Source: JBJEFI01 sp051873875 (GTDB lineage: Bacteria > Bacillota > Bacilli > Bacillales > Bacillaceae_G). From it: a stretch of DNA of 23,444 nucleotides. The stretch lies in the NCBI GenBank assembly GCA_051873875.1, contig JBJEFI010000170.1:1-23444 (forward strand). Direction: 5' to 3'. A model generated the notes under the pieces. The model saw nothing but the letters and a program-made list of their open reading frames with translations. It made no database searches and was not told where the DNA came from. Below, piece by piece: positions 1 through 7,389 of the stretch (the stretch's first letter is position 1; each line of letters begins with the position of its first letter). The position numbers and the translations under genes were made by a program.

Positions 1-231
1 AATAATGGGTTAGCTAAAAGAAGCATGTTTATTTTTAACGTTTATGTTATTATCCAAATTCTTTCAATTCTCCCAGTTGCTTTTGTAAGCTTATTTATGA
101 ATGAAAGTAGCTTAAATTTTACTTTAGGAGCAGGGGTTTTTTTATTTGCCATCATTGTTCTTATGATTCTTATTTACTTTGCCTACCTTTTGCTTTCTAT
201 GTTAAATGATGCCAATAAATCTTTTTCATAA
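1..231 (+). CDS. C-terminal part of a small or truncated membrane protein
   Basis: The reading frame is open back to base 1 and ends in TAA at 229-231, so the gene may begin upstream of the window. An ATG at 25 is possible but has no convincing ribosome binding site. From that ATG there are 68 residues with two strongly hydrophobic segments (about residues 3-24 and 34-58), then a short polar tail ending in KSFS. It therefore looks like an integral membrane protein with two visible helices. I recognise no family and assign no function. It ends 36 bp before nudF, whose extended -10 promoter overlaps the spacer, so the two genes may be separate units. Confidence 0.45.
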   Translation, partial: NNGLAKRSMFIFNVYVIIQILSILPVAFVSLFMNESSLNFTLGAGVFLFAIIVLMILIYFAYLLLSMLNDANKSFS

Positions 232-233
232 TA

Positions 234-242
234 TGATATAAT
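234..242 (+). promoter_or_regulatory. Extended -10 promoter candidate for nudF
   Basis: TGA-TATAAT at 234-242 is an extended -10 element (TGnTATAAT). No good -35 is seen at the usual distance, which is tolerated for extended -10 promoters. Transcription would start near 249, shortly before the nudF ribosome binding site at 257-261. Confidence 0.45.
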
Positions 243-267
243 TGTAAGAAAACAATCGGAGGATATT

Positions 268-810
268 ATGAAAAAGTTTGAAGAAGTAACAATAGGGACA
301 ACGCCTATTTTTAAAGGGAAGATTATCGATGTTGTTGTCGAAGATGTTATGTTACCAAATGGAAAAACAAGTAAGCGGGAAATTGTAAGGCATCCAGGGG
401 GAGTTGCAATTATTCCGGTTACAAAAGAGGGGAAACTTGTATTAGTGGAGCAATATCGTAAACCACTTGAACGTTCTTTAATTGAAATTCCAGCAGGTAA
501 ATTAGAACTAGGGGAAGAGCCATATGTAACTGGTATGCGTGAATTAGAAGAAGAGACAGGATACATTTGCGAAAAATTAGAGTTTGTTAGTGCATTCTAT
601 GTTGCGCCTGGTTTTGCCAATGAGTATATACATATTTATGAAGCAATAGGAATGGAAAAGAAAGAAAATAGTGCTTCTTTAGATGAAGATGAATTTGTTG
701 AACTAATGGAAGTGACATTAGAAGAAGCGTGGCAATTTTATAAAGAAGGCAAAATTGCAGATGCTAAAACGATTTTTGCATTGCAATATTTAATGTTAAA
801 AAATAAATAA
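268..810 (+). CDS. nudF: ADP-ribose pyrophosphatase, Nudix hydrolase
   Basis: This 180-residue cytosolic Nudix hydrolase most likely cleaves ADP-ribose to AMP and ribose 5-phosphate. A complete Nudix box lies at residues 77-100: G77, E83, then R91-E92-L93 and E95-E96-x-G98, fitting Gx5Ex7REUxEExGU; its glutamates bind the catalytic divalent metal. The upstream strand has the ADP-ribose pyrophosphatase look (HPGGVAIIPV, then LVEQYRKP at about 59-66). Length agrees with bacterial NudF proteins. The ATG is set by GGAGG at 257-261, seven bases upstream. An intrinsic terminator follows at 847-886, so it is probably monocistronic. In B. subtilis nudF lies elsewhere, near spoIIM and fur, neither of which is seen here. 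Confidence 0.9.
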   Translation: MKKFEEVTIGTTPIFKGKIIDVVVEDVMLPNGKTSKREIVRHPGGVAIIPVTKEGKLVLVEQYRKPLERSLIEIPAGKLELGEEPYVTGMRELEEETGYICEKLEFVSAFYVAPGFANEYIHIYEAIGMEKKENSASLDEDEFVELMEVTLEEAWQFYKEGKIADAKTIFALQYLMLKNK

Positions 811-826
811 GAATAAGACGTCGTTC

Positions 827-1128
827 AGATTTTATCGAGACCAACGAAAAACAACCCGTTGAATATCAATGGGTTGTTCGTTTTTTATATGGATAGTATG
901 AATCCTTGACAATGAACCTTGTGAACATGTATTTCTTGCTATGTGAGGTCTAGGACATTCTACACAACACCAAAAAGGCTATGCATATTCTTTTCATTGT
1001 AAAGGGACACTTCGTTTACATACTATACGATTTTATTTACGTCTTGATAAATGTTCTATTATGTTTTTTTTCTTAAAAAAGCGGTACATATTGAACATAT
1101 TAGATGGTGATTTTTTACGCATGGTTAA
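827..1128. repeat. Direct repeat copy 1 (about 300 bp)
   Basis: This stretch is repeated in the same orientation at 2167-2461. The copies differ by scattered substitutions and a ~10 bp indel near 1090, but a block of about 70 bp (about 999-1068, from CATTGTAAAGGG to GTTCTATTATG) is identical. Each copy starts with an intrinsic terminator hairpin. No convincing ORF lies within it. It could be a dispersed intergenic repeat family or the product of a local duplication. Confidence 0.85.
847..886 (+). terminator. Intrinsic terminator after nudF
   Basis: AACAACCC (850-857) pairs with GGGTTGTT (871-878). The stem extends inward through GTTG/CAAT to an AATAT loop. A run of six T follows at 881-886. 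It forms the left end of direct repeat copy 1. Confidence 0.85.
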
Positions 1129-1251
1129 TGAAAAGTTGTGATTACCTTGTTTTATCACTTTTATCGTTCGAAGTTTGGAAGTTAAATTTATATAACTTTT
1201 ATTCTCTATAGTTAGTAAAAATAATTAGGGTGAATACCATCTTATCGGGTA

Positions 1252-1512
1252 TTAATAGGTTGCTGCCTTAATTTTTTCTGTTATAGGTTTCTTTGCATAA
1301 CGCTCGAACTTACGTATGTAACGAAGAATTTCTTCAAAACCTTCGCTGTCATCTTCGAACCAATTGCCTTCAACACTGCCTCCTGTCACTTCGATTAATT
1401 GCTCGCATGCTTCGATTACGTCTGTTAATGTTAAAGCGTTAAAATCGATTTCTTCAAGCATCGGTAAAACGTCCATTGGTATTTCTTGTTTCCACTTTGG
1501 GTGTTTTTTCAT
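1252..1512 (-). CDS. Unknown small acidic protein
   Basis: This is an 86-residue soluble protein with an acidic middle (about residues 19-65, rich in E and D, containing GGSVEGNWFEDDSEGF) and basic ends. I do not recognise the family. The start is supported by TAGGAAG placed about six bases before the ATG on the minus strand, and the frame ends in TAA. No signal peptide or membrane helix is seen; the sequence looks mostly helical. It lies alone between the two ~300 bp direct repeats, convergent with repeat copy 1 and divergent from the Xre-type gene at 1818. It may be cargo of that cassette, but a toxin, immunity or regulatory role would be a guess. Confidence 0.6.
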   Translation of the reverse strand: MKKHPKWKQEIPMDVLPMLEEIDFNALTLTDVIEACEQLIEVTGGSVEGNWFEDDSEGFEEILRYIRKFERYAKKPITEKIKAATY

Positions 1513-1817
1513 TTGTCACTTCCTACTTTCGTTTTGTATTTGTCGATTCTATAGTTAGGGTCTTGAAACCACTAATAATATTTATTGAATGTATAATGCC
1601 ATTAGTTGATAACACGAAACCAAATTATGACCGAATATGGTTCAATTATGATTAAGAATCGTTAATTCTGTGGTGCCCCATATAATCATATAACAGGTAT
1701 GTAAGATTTAATGGTTTGTTTTTATAATGTAATAGCTATGTAATAGACGTGAAACAGTCGTTGGTTATAGTTAATTTTAAAGGCATGTGTGATACATAGA
1801 GAGGTTGAAAGTTTTAT

Positions 1818-2054
1818 ATGAATAATACAAGACCCGTTATACGTTGTAATTTAAAAGAAATTCTTGAATCAAAACGAGTTTCGTTGACTAAGTTGGCGTC
1901 TGATATCAGGGAGAGTCATTTAGCTTTGAATGATTTGGTGTCGGATGAGGATATGGGTAACATCTATGTTCCTGCCCAAATAGTAACAAAAATATGCGTA
2001 ACTCTTGAAATAACACCAAACGATTTGCTTTCGGTTGAATTTGTTGAGGATTAA
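1818..2054 (+). CDS. Small Xre/Cro-type helix-turn-helix regulator
   Basis: This 78-residue protein is almost entirely one Cro/C1-type HTH domain. CNLKEILESKRVSLTKLASDI (about residues 11-31) gives helices 1-2, the recognition helix follows at about 32-46, and the tail ICVTLEITPNDLLSVE (about 59-74) matches the usual 'LCxxLxxxPxDLL' ending of the HTH_26/YozG-like group. Such proteins are DNA-binding repressors or antitoxin-like regulators. The ribosome binding site is weak (GAGAGG near 1799, about 13 bases from the ATG). A terminator at 2187-2225, inside repeat copy 2, closes the transcript. It shares the repeat-flanked cassette with the unknown gene at 1252-1512, which it may regulate. Confidence 0.75.
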   Translation: MNNTRPVIRCNLKEILESKRVSLTKLASDIRESHLALNDLVSDEDMGNIYVPAQIVTKICVTLEITPNDLLSVEFVED

Positions 2055-2166
2055 TCGGAAGAGAAAGACGATAGTAACATGTATCAAAATAAGTTGTAAG
2101 AAGTCCGCTGTTCCAAAAAGGGATAGCGGTCTTTGTTGTAGGAGGTGCAAAACAAATAAGGGGGAT

Positions 2167-2461
2167 AGATATTATCAAGACCAAAGAAAAACAACCCGCT
2201 GAATATCAATGGGTTGTTCATTTTTATATGGATAGTATGTACCCTTTTGACAATGAACTTTTCGAACATGTATTTCTTGCTATGTGAGGCCTAGGGCTTT
2301 CTATACAACACTAACAAGGTTTTGTATGTTCTCTTCATTGTAAAGGGACACTTCGTTTACATACTATACGATTTTATTTACGTCTTGATAAATGTTCTAT
2401 TATGTTTCTTTTTCTTAAAAAAGCAGTACATATTAGATGGTGATTTTTTACGTATGGTTAA
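2167..2461. repeat. Direct repeat copy 2 (about 295 bp)
   Basis: This is the second copy of the repeat at 827-1128, in the same orientation with a start-to-start distance of 1340 bp. It ends about 37 bp before the stop codon of the ydjH-like gene. A 107-codon plus-strand ORF (2322-2645) that crosses its right end overlaps the antisense of that gene and looks like chance. Confidence 0.85.
2187..2225 (+). terminator. Intrinsic terminator after the Xre gene
   Basis: AACAACCC (2190-2197) pairs with GGGTTGTT (2211-2218), and five T follow at 2221-2225. It corresponds to the terminator of repeat copy 1, but one inner base pair is lost (GCTG against CAAT instead of GTTG). Confidence 0.75.
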
Positions 2462-2498
2462 CAAAACTGATGAATCTCTTTTTTGTGTAACGAAGAGG

Positions 2499-3284
2499 TT
2501 AGAACCCTCTTCCGCCACCACCATGACTTCGACCACTAGAGGACGTATGAGTAGTGCTTCCACCATTGTCTTTTGGTTTTTCGATTTTTGTTTTCGTTGT
2601 ATATGTTCGGATAAACTCATCCTTTTGAGCTGTAATTTGAAGTGAATTACGGTCTAGATAATTTTCCGCAACGAATGCTTTAGGATTTTTGTAACGTCTA
2701 TAAATGATGAAACAAACAAGCATAGCAATAGCTAGCCCAACAACAATAGAAATAATAATTCGTGTAATAATATCTTTTGTTGTTAATTCTTCAATTCGAT
2801 GTTGACCATCAGGAATGCCAGCTTGAATATAGTCTTGAACATCATTTAAAAAGGTAGAGGATGCAACAAAATATTTGCCATCTCCTAAATCTTTATACAC
2901 ATTATCAAGCATGTTATCAATTCGTGCATCAGTGAAATAATCGATTGCTACCCCACTTGTAGAAATATATACTTCACGGTCTTCCATATTGATTAGTAGT
3001 AGAAGCCCATCAAAATCAGGCCCAACTCCAAAACCATTGTAATCATAGAAATCATCAGCATAGTCCCGTGAAGATTTTCCATCTACATTATTTGTTGTCA
3101 CAACACCAACGTCCATATTATACGTTTGGGTAATAGAAGCAATCGTGTTTTCCAGCTGTTGAATTTCAGATGTAGAAAATAAGTTAGCTTGGTCGTACAC
3201 TTTGTTTCCTGTGGCATTTACAGGAAAAGAGAAAGATAGAAGAACAAGGATGATACTAAAGAAAGAAAAAAGATGTTTTCTCAT
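2499..3284 (-). CDS. ydjH: TPM-domain membrane protein, YdjH-like
   Basis: From the ATG at 3284 this is a 261-residue protein. It has a signal peptide (residues 1-24, MRKH then a hydrophobic core, likely cleavage after VNA). A TPM domain follows at about 28-150 (VYDQANLFS, then GLLLLINMEDREVYIS). One transmembrane helix is at about 172-196, then a basic cytosolic region and a Ser/Gly-rich tail (HTSSSGRSHGGGGRGF). The frame is open further upstream to 3452, but 3284 is preferred: AGGAGG precedes it, and its ATG overlaps the TGA of the upstream gene (ATGA), giving translational coupling. In B. subtilis YdjG, YdjH and YdjI are encoded behind pspA and act in the PspA membrane-stress response. The assignment rests on domain order and neighbours. 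Confidence 0.8.
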   Translation of the reverse strand: MRKHLFSFFSIILVLLSFSFPVNATGNKVYDQANLFSTSEIQQLENTIASITQTYNMDVGVVTTNNVDGKSSRDYADDFYDYNGFGVGPDFDGLLLLINMEDREVYISTSGVAIDYFTDARIDNMLDNVYKDLGDGKYFVASSTFLNDVQDYIQAGIPDGQHRIEELTTKDIITRIIISIVVGLAIAMLVCFIIYRRYKNPKAFVAENYLDRNSLQITAQKDEFIRTYTTKTKIEKPKDNGGSTTHTSSSGRSHGGGGRGF

Positions 3285-4354
3285 AGGAATAGTCCTCCTA
3301 TCATTCCAAGGACAGAAACGGCAGCAGTAATAGAGCCGAATAGCATCCCTAATTTTTTGCGGCATAGCGGTAAGGAACCGAATACTTTTCCAGTTTGACC
3401 ATTCATAGCAAATACATACATATCTCCTCGATAATGATAAGTCATCATCCAAATAGGCAATAGTGTATAATGATACGCTGCTTTATGAACTTGTGTATGC
3501 ACGCCTTTAACTTGTACAGTAGAGTAATTCTGAATTGTATTACGTAATACAGATTGAACAGTCTTTTCTACACGTTCGCGAACAAGTGGTGCTACTGTAT
3601 CTTTATCTCGATCATATTTTTCTGCGATAAAACCAGAAAGGTAGGATAAGGAGAAATCCTTTAAATCACGATAATCAAAAGGTTCAATACTTTGCATGAC
3701 CTTATCATCCGCCTTGGTTGAACCATTTTGAGGAACGTGATTGAAGTTCATATCTGCTTGTCGGAAAACAGCATATTCGTCTGTTTTTGTATAGCGATAG
3801 TCACCAGAACGCCATGTTTTAATATTTTTGGCATTAGCACTGACTTGACCAGTAAGTTCATAATCTGCTAACCAAAATGGAATGTACATACCTGTCATTT
3901 TTTCTATTTGTTTATCAGATGAAAAGTCTTTTGGTAAAAACCATTTTGTTTTACACCATTTTTGTAATGCTTCCACAGCATTTTCTTTATTTAATTGAAA
4001 CGGGATGACCTTTGAAGGCCTAAAATTTCCTGACAACTGGGTAGCAATCACAACAGGATTATGACAATAGCAGCAAAATGTAGCTGCCGTTGTGCTATCT
4101 GTTATAATTTGTGCCCCACAGTTTGGACAACTATAGAGTGTTGTATTTTCATCTACTTTTGCCCATTCTTCAGGATTAACGCTTTCTTCAATCGTTTCTG
4201 TTACAGATTCTTCGGTAAGCTGATTATTTAATTTTGCTTCTAATTCTTCAACTGAAAAGGAGCTAAGACAAAATTCACATTTACACGTTTGCAACTCAGG
4301 ATTAAAATGGATGTCTGCTCCACAGTTTGGACAACGATAAGCAACGACTGACAA
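3281..4354 (-). CDS. ydjG: Zinc-ribbon membrane-anchored protein, YdjG-like
   Basis: The 357-residue protein starts at a TTG, chosen because GGAGGG lies about seven bases upstream and the first residues already enter a zinc ribbon. Two zinc ribbons are visible: C8/C11 with C26/C29, and C76/C79 with C94/C97. A long middle region carries conserved-looking WLPKDFSSD and MYIPFWLADYE stretches. The C-terminus (about 333-357) is a hydrophobic segment probably anchoring it in the membrane. It sits 12 bp after the SPFH gene and overlaps the TPM gene by ATGA, so the three are one operon. B. subtilis YdjG works with YdjH and YdjI to bind PspA at the membrane. The function here is inferred from that. 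Confidence 0.8.
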   Translation of the reverse strand: MSVVAYRCPNCGADIHFNPELQTCKCEFCLSSFSVEELEAKLNNQLTEESVTETIEESVNPEEWAKVDENTTLYSCPNCGAQIITDSTTAATFCCYCHNPVVIATQLSGNFRPSKVIPFQLNKENAVEALQKWCKTKWFLPKDFSSDKQIEKMTGMYIPFWLADYELTGQVSANAKNIKTWRSGDYRYTKTDEYAVFRQADMNFNHVPQNGSTKADDKVMQSIEPFDYRDLKDFSLSYLSGFIAEKYDRDKDTVAPLVRERVEKTVQSVLRNTIQNYSTVQVKGVHTQVHKAAYHYTLLPIWMMTYHYRGDMYVFAMNGQTGKVFGSLPLCRKKLGMLFGSITAAVSVLGMIGGLFL

Positions 4355-4366
4355 AGTTATCCCTCC

Positions 4367-5674
4367 TTATTGTTGATCTAATTCATTGAATGGGTCTCCA
4401 CACTCCGGACAGAATTTTGGAAGTGGTTGGTCAGCAGAAGGTTTGTATCCACATTTGTCACATACATATACCCTTTGTTCAGGCTTTTTGCTTCCGCACT
4501 CACTACAGAATTTTCCTGTATTTTGTGCCCCACATTTACAAGTCCAACTATTGCTAACTGGTTTTGGCGTCCCACAATTCGTGCAGAATTTTCCGCTATT
4601 CGTCGTTCCACAACTACAAGTCCATTCATTCGCAGGAGTAGCTGCCTGTTGATTAATAGCTTGTTGTTGCTGTTGTTGCATCTGCATTTGATTTGATTGA
4701 GAAGCACTTTGCATAAAGTTTCCAGCTTGTTGCATGCCCATGTTTATTCCCATAAAGCCATTCATCGCACCAGCACTATTTGAACCAGCTGCCTCGATTC
4801 CTTTGGCAATTGTTCCTTGTACATACCCTTCACGAATAGTAGCATCCCCAAGCATTGCTCCTTGAGAGCGCATGTTAATTAATTTTTTCGATTCTTCATC
4901 ATAAGAGATGTTTGCGATACCAACGGATTGGATGTGAATACCACGCATTTGTTCCCAATCATGATCAAGGATAGATGCCATGTATTTACTTAGTTCTAAA
5001 CTTTTTGAAGGAACGTAAGAAACACGGATACCATCAGCTGACATTTGAGTAATGGCTGATTGTAAAGCAGATAAAAATTCAGATAAATATTGTTCGTTTA
5101 TATCTTGAATATCTATTTTTGATTGGTCATATGAAAGCGATTCTCTAAAGAATTTAATTGGATTAACAATTTTAATGGAGTATGTTCCGAATGTACGAAG
5201 GAATAACTCTGCATTGTAAAATTGGTCAAAATAATTTAATGGATTAGGTGTACCGAATTTAATGCCTTTGATTTCTTTTAAGTTTAAATAAAAAACTTTT
5301 TGAGAGCGTGGAGTAGTACCACCGAATTTGAAGCGTTCAAAAGCATCTTGTACTACATCATCTAATTCGCCACTAAAAAGAGATGGTTGAGTGGAATCAT
5401 TTACTTCGTAATAACCTTCTTCAGCTGTGTAATCTACGATTTTTCCACCATCGACAAGAATCATACATTGATTCGGATATACATGAATAACAGAGCCATT
5501 TGAAACAGTATCATCTGTTCCTTTTTTATTTTGATTACGTTTATTATCACGACGTACTTTTACACCTTTTGTCATAACTGTTGTGTCAGTCATTTCTTGT
5601 GGTTCGATAACTTCTAACCATTGGTCTGCTAACGTACCTTTAATTGTGCTTGTTACCGCTTTAATAAGTCCCAT
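4367..5674 (-). CDS. ydjI: SPFH-domain protein with three C-terminal zinc ribbons, YdjI-like
   Basis: The 435-residue protein has an SPFH/virion-core-like domain over about residues 1-300. A Met/Gln-rich linker follows (about 305-350, with a run of seven Q). Then come three zinc-ribbon modules: WTCSCG...CTNCG (about 351-376), WTCKCG...CSECG (377-402) and VCDKCG...CPECG (403-435). SPFH proteins form membrane-associated oligomers; B. subtilis YdjI helps bring PspA to the membrane. The triple ribbon tail resembles scaffold or ubiquitin-like adaptor architectures, but its partner is unknown. The start ATG is preceded by AAAGGAGTG. It is the first gene of the operon, whereas B. subtilis has ydjI last and pspA first; no pspA is in this window. 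Confidence 0.8.
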   Translation of the reverse strand: MGLIKAVTSTIKGTLADQWLEVIEPQEMTDTTVMTKGVKVRRDNKRNQNKKGTDDTVSNGSVIHVYPNQCMILVDGGKIVDYTAEEGYYEVNDSTQPSLFSGELDDVVQDAFERFKFGGTTPRSQKVFYLNLKEIKGIKFGTPNPLNYFDQFYNAELFLRTFGTYSIKIVNPIKFFRESLSYDQSKIDIQDINEQYLSEFLSALQSAITQMSADGIRVSYVPSKSLELSKYMASILDHDWEQMRGIHIQSVGIANISYDEESKKLINMRSQGAMLGDATIREGYVQGTIAKGIEAAGSNSAGAMNGFMGINMGMQQAGNFMQSASQSNQMQMQQQQQQAINQQAATPANEWTCSCGTTNSGKFCTNCGTPKPVSNSWTCKCGAQNTGKFCSECGSKKPEQRVYVCDKCGYKPSADQPLPKFCPECGDPFNELDQQ

Positions 5675-6188
5675 TGCTAATCACTCCTTTATATAATATA
5701 CAAAGTATATCAAATTTTAATGGGAATAAGGATAAAAAATAGAGACATAACAATAGTTTTATCTCCATTTCTTCATAAATTGACCACATTTTTTGAAGCA
5801 AAGGGTAAAACTAATATGATATGTATAGACTTTTTATTTATCGCTATAATAAGTTCATTTTTAATCGAGATCAATAGTAACCATTATTTCGATATATTTT
5901 ATCTGGATTAAATAAAGAGAAAGATAATAAAATATGAGAACAATTAGAAGTAGGATTACAATGGAAAAGAAATAATTGAAGTGGAAGTTGATATTTTAAA
6001 ATGTGATTATGGAAAATACTAGGAGAAAAGTAAAGTAGTAATAGATAATTTACTAAGGCTTGTTCTATCAAATCTTATATGGACTCTTAACTCAATTAAT
6101 CTATGCTCACTTAAATTCTTATGGAATATGTTAATGAAATATGAAGGAATATCTTGAAATTAAATGAAGTTTGGCTAAGTCATTCTAT
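5675..6188. other. AT-rich intergenic region without a convincing gene
   Basis: This ~500 bp gap separates the divergent ydjI-like and cstR genes. Just upstream of ydjI (about 5693-5707) there is a small dyad, ATATAC-TTT-GTATAT, that may belong to its promoter. No sigma-W-type TGAAAC/CGTA promoter is seen. Frames around 5950-6150 read as protein-like text broken by stops, which in such AT-rich DNA is not enough to call a pseudogene. Confidence 0.4.
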
Positions 6189-6217
6189 TTGACACAATAC
6201 CTATCAGGGTATAATAT
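6189..6217 (+). promoter_or_regulatory. Sigma-A promoter of cstR
   Basis: A perfect -35 TTGACA (6189-6194) is followed after 17 bp by TAATAT (6212-6217); an overlapping TATAAT lies at 6210-6215. The spacer holds a 16-bp inverted repeat that would block RNA polymerase when bound. It leaves a leader of about 220 nt before cstR. Confidence 0.65.
6197..6212. promoter_or_regulatory. CstR-type operator, site 1
   Basis: ATACCTATCAGGGTAT is an imperfect palindrome of the form ATACC-N5-GGGTAT lying inside the spacer of the cstR promoter. It resembles operators of the CsoR/CstR family (GC-core TACC...GGTA dyads). It suggests that the repressor autoregulates. Confidence 0.6.
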
Positions 6218-6442
6218 CTTGTTTAAGTTACTAGTTTTTAATAATAGGAATATATTTTTACATTTCCTTCAAAGTAATATGTTGTACGTATAGTATGTTG
6301 CATCACGTTTTTTGTAGGAAACGTATAGCGGGTAGGAAGGAAATAATTAAGAACTTGAAATGAAAAATTTTTAAGTTTATTAGATATACATTAACTTCTT
6401 ACAAAGAGCAAAATTTTCATAGAAGGAAAGGAGTTTTTTATT

Positions 6443-6703
6443 ATGGAATATAATGACCAAATAAAAAATCGAGTTAAGCGAATAGAAGGACAACTTCGAG
6501 GGATTTTAAAAATGATGGAGGATGAAAAAGAGTGTAAAGACGTAATTACTCAATTATCTGCCGTGCGTTCAGCTGTAGACCGAACAGTAGGTGTCGTTGT
6601 AAGTTCTAATTTAATTGATTGTGTACTTGAAGCAGGAAATGATGAAGAAAATACGGATCAATTAATAAAGGAAGCAGTAAATTTATTAGTGAGAAGCAGA
6701 TAA
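6443..6703 (+). CDS. cstR: CstR (YrkD-type) persulfide-sensing repressor, CsoR family
   Basis: The 86-residue protein is an all-helical CsoR-family repressor (NRVKRIEGQLRGILKMMEDE at residues 9-28 is the family hallmark). It carries Cys31 and Cys60, the pair that in S. aureus CstR forms di- to tetrasulfide links with reactive sulfur and releases DNA. The copper ligand histidine of true CsoR proteins is absent: residue 56, four before Cys60, is Asn. It is therefore best called a sulfur sensor, not a copper or formaldehyde sensor. GGAAAGGAG precedes the ATG. Five matching inverted repeats in and near the following sulfur genes are its probable operators. B. subtilis YrkD occupies the same place at the head of the yrk genes. 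Confidence 0.88.
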   Translation: MEYNDQIKNRVKRIEGQLRGILKMMEDEKECKDVITQLSAVRSAVDRTVGVVVSSNLIDCVLEAGNDEENTDQLIKEAVNLLVRSR

Positions 6704-6738
6704 TATCAATTAGTTAAGGTCTTTTTTTAAATTTTAAT

Positions 6739-6754
6739 ATACCACTATGGGTAA
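6739..6754. promoter_or_regulatory. CstR-type operator, site 2
   Basis: ATACCACTATGGGTAA fits ATACC-N5-GGGTA(A/T). It lies 22 bp upstream of the -35 box of the sulfur operon. Together with site 3 it brackets the promoter, centre-to-centre distance 65 bp. Confidence 0.6.
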
Positions 6755-6776
6755 TTGACTTAGTAAGATTAATTTA

Positions 6777-6805
6777 TTGACAATTTAAAAAACATACCTT
6801 ATCAT
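6777..6805 (+). promoter_or_regulatory. Sigma-A promoter of the sulfur detoxification operon
   Basis: TTGACA (6777-6782), a 17-bp spacer and TATCAT (6800-6805) form a near-consensus promoter. Operator-like sites lie upstream (6739-6754) and over its -10/start region (6804-6819). Transcription would start near 6812. Confidence 0.7.
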
Positions 6806-6819
6806 ACAGGTACGGGTAT
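6804..6819. promoter_or_regulatory. CstR-type operator, site 3
   Basis: ATACAGGTACGGGTAT matches ATACC-N5-GGGTAT with one change (A for the second C). It overlaps the -10 box and the transcription start, a classic repression position. A further half site GGGTAA follows at 6820-6825. Confidence 0.55.
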
Positions 6820-6878
6820 GGGTAATTTTTATAAGGTACCTTGTTAATGAAAATGATTATGAAATTTAGGAGGATATT

Positions 6879-7358
6879 ATGTCAGAAAGAAAAAGAACGA
6901 CCATCATTTTATTTAGTGGAGATTATGATAAGGCAATGGCGGCTTATATCATTGCGAATGGGGCTGCTGCTTACGATCATGAGGTAACAATTTTCCATAC
7001 ATTTTGGGGATTAAACGCACTTCGTAAAGATGAGCCAATGGCTATTAAGAAAAGTTTTATGGAGAAGATGTTTGCCAAAATGATGCCAAGAGGCGCAGAT
7101 AAAATGGGGCTTTCAAATATGAATTTTGCTGGGATGGGGCCAAAAATGATTAAACAAGTAATGAAGAAACATAATGCTGTTCCATTACCAGATTTAATTG
7201 AGATGGCGAAAGAACAAGATATTAAATTAGTCGCTTGTACAATGACAATGGATTTATTAGGGTTACAAAAGGAAGAGCTATTAGATGAAATTGAATATGC
7301 AGGTGTAGCTGCTTATCTAGCAGATGCCCAAGAAGGAAATGTCAATTTATTTATCTAA
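6879..7358 (+). CDS. yrkE: DsrE/DsrF-like sulfur carrier protein, YrkE-like
   Basis: This 159-residue cytosolic protein belongs to the DsrE/DsrF/DrsH-like (DsrE2) family: IILFSGDYDKAMAAYIIAN near the N-terminus, the TIFHTFWGLNAL strand-loop, and LVACTMTMDLLG at about 117-128 with Cys120 as the probable persulfide-carrying residue. Family members relay sulfane sulfur to or from TusA and rhodanese proteins. The ATG follows AGGAGG. It is the first gene after the operator-bracketed promoter and begins the operon. Length and place match B. subtilis YrkE (~160 residues). It could instead be a peripheral membrane partner, as some DsrE2 proteins are, but no membrane helix is evident. Confidence 0.85.
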   Translation: MSERKRTTIILFSGDYDKAMAAYIIANGAAAYDHEVTIFHTFWGLNALRKDEPMAIKKSFMEKMFAKMMPRGADKMGLSNMNFAGMGPKMIKQVMKKHNAVPLPDLIEMAKEQDIKLVACTMTMDLLGLQKEELLDEIEYAGVAAYLADAQEGNVNLFI

Positions 7359-7389
7359 TAAATAAGCTAAATGGAGTGGAGACGATAAG

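Noticed and set aside
2322..2645. A 107-codon plus-strand ORF across the end of repeat copy 2
   Set aside because: It overlaps the antisense strand of the ydjH-like gene and half of it lies in the non-coding repeat; it has no ribosome binding site or family features.
3285..3452. Longer start of the TPM-domain gene at 3452
   Set aside because: This would overlap the YdjG-like gene by 170 bp and hide the signal peptide; AGGAGG and the ATGA overlap support 3284.
5720..6130. Short ORFs and stop-broken protein-like stretches upstream of cstR
   Set aside because: They have no ribosome sites or recognisable motifs, and composition is very AT-rich; chance is the simpler explanation.
6443..6703. Copper (CsoR) or formaldehyde (FrmR) sensor as the identity of the repressor
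   Set aside because: The copper-ligand histidine position is Asn56 and the gene neighbours are all sulfur-transfer genes; the Cys31/Cys60 pair fits CstR.
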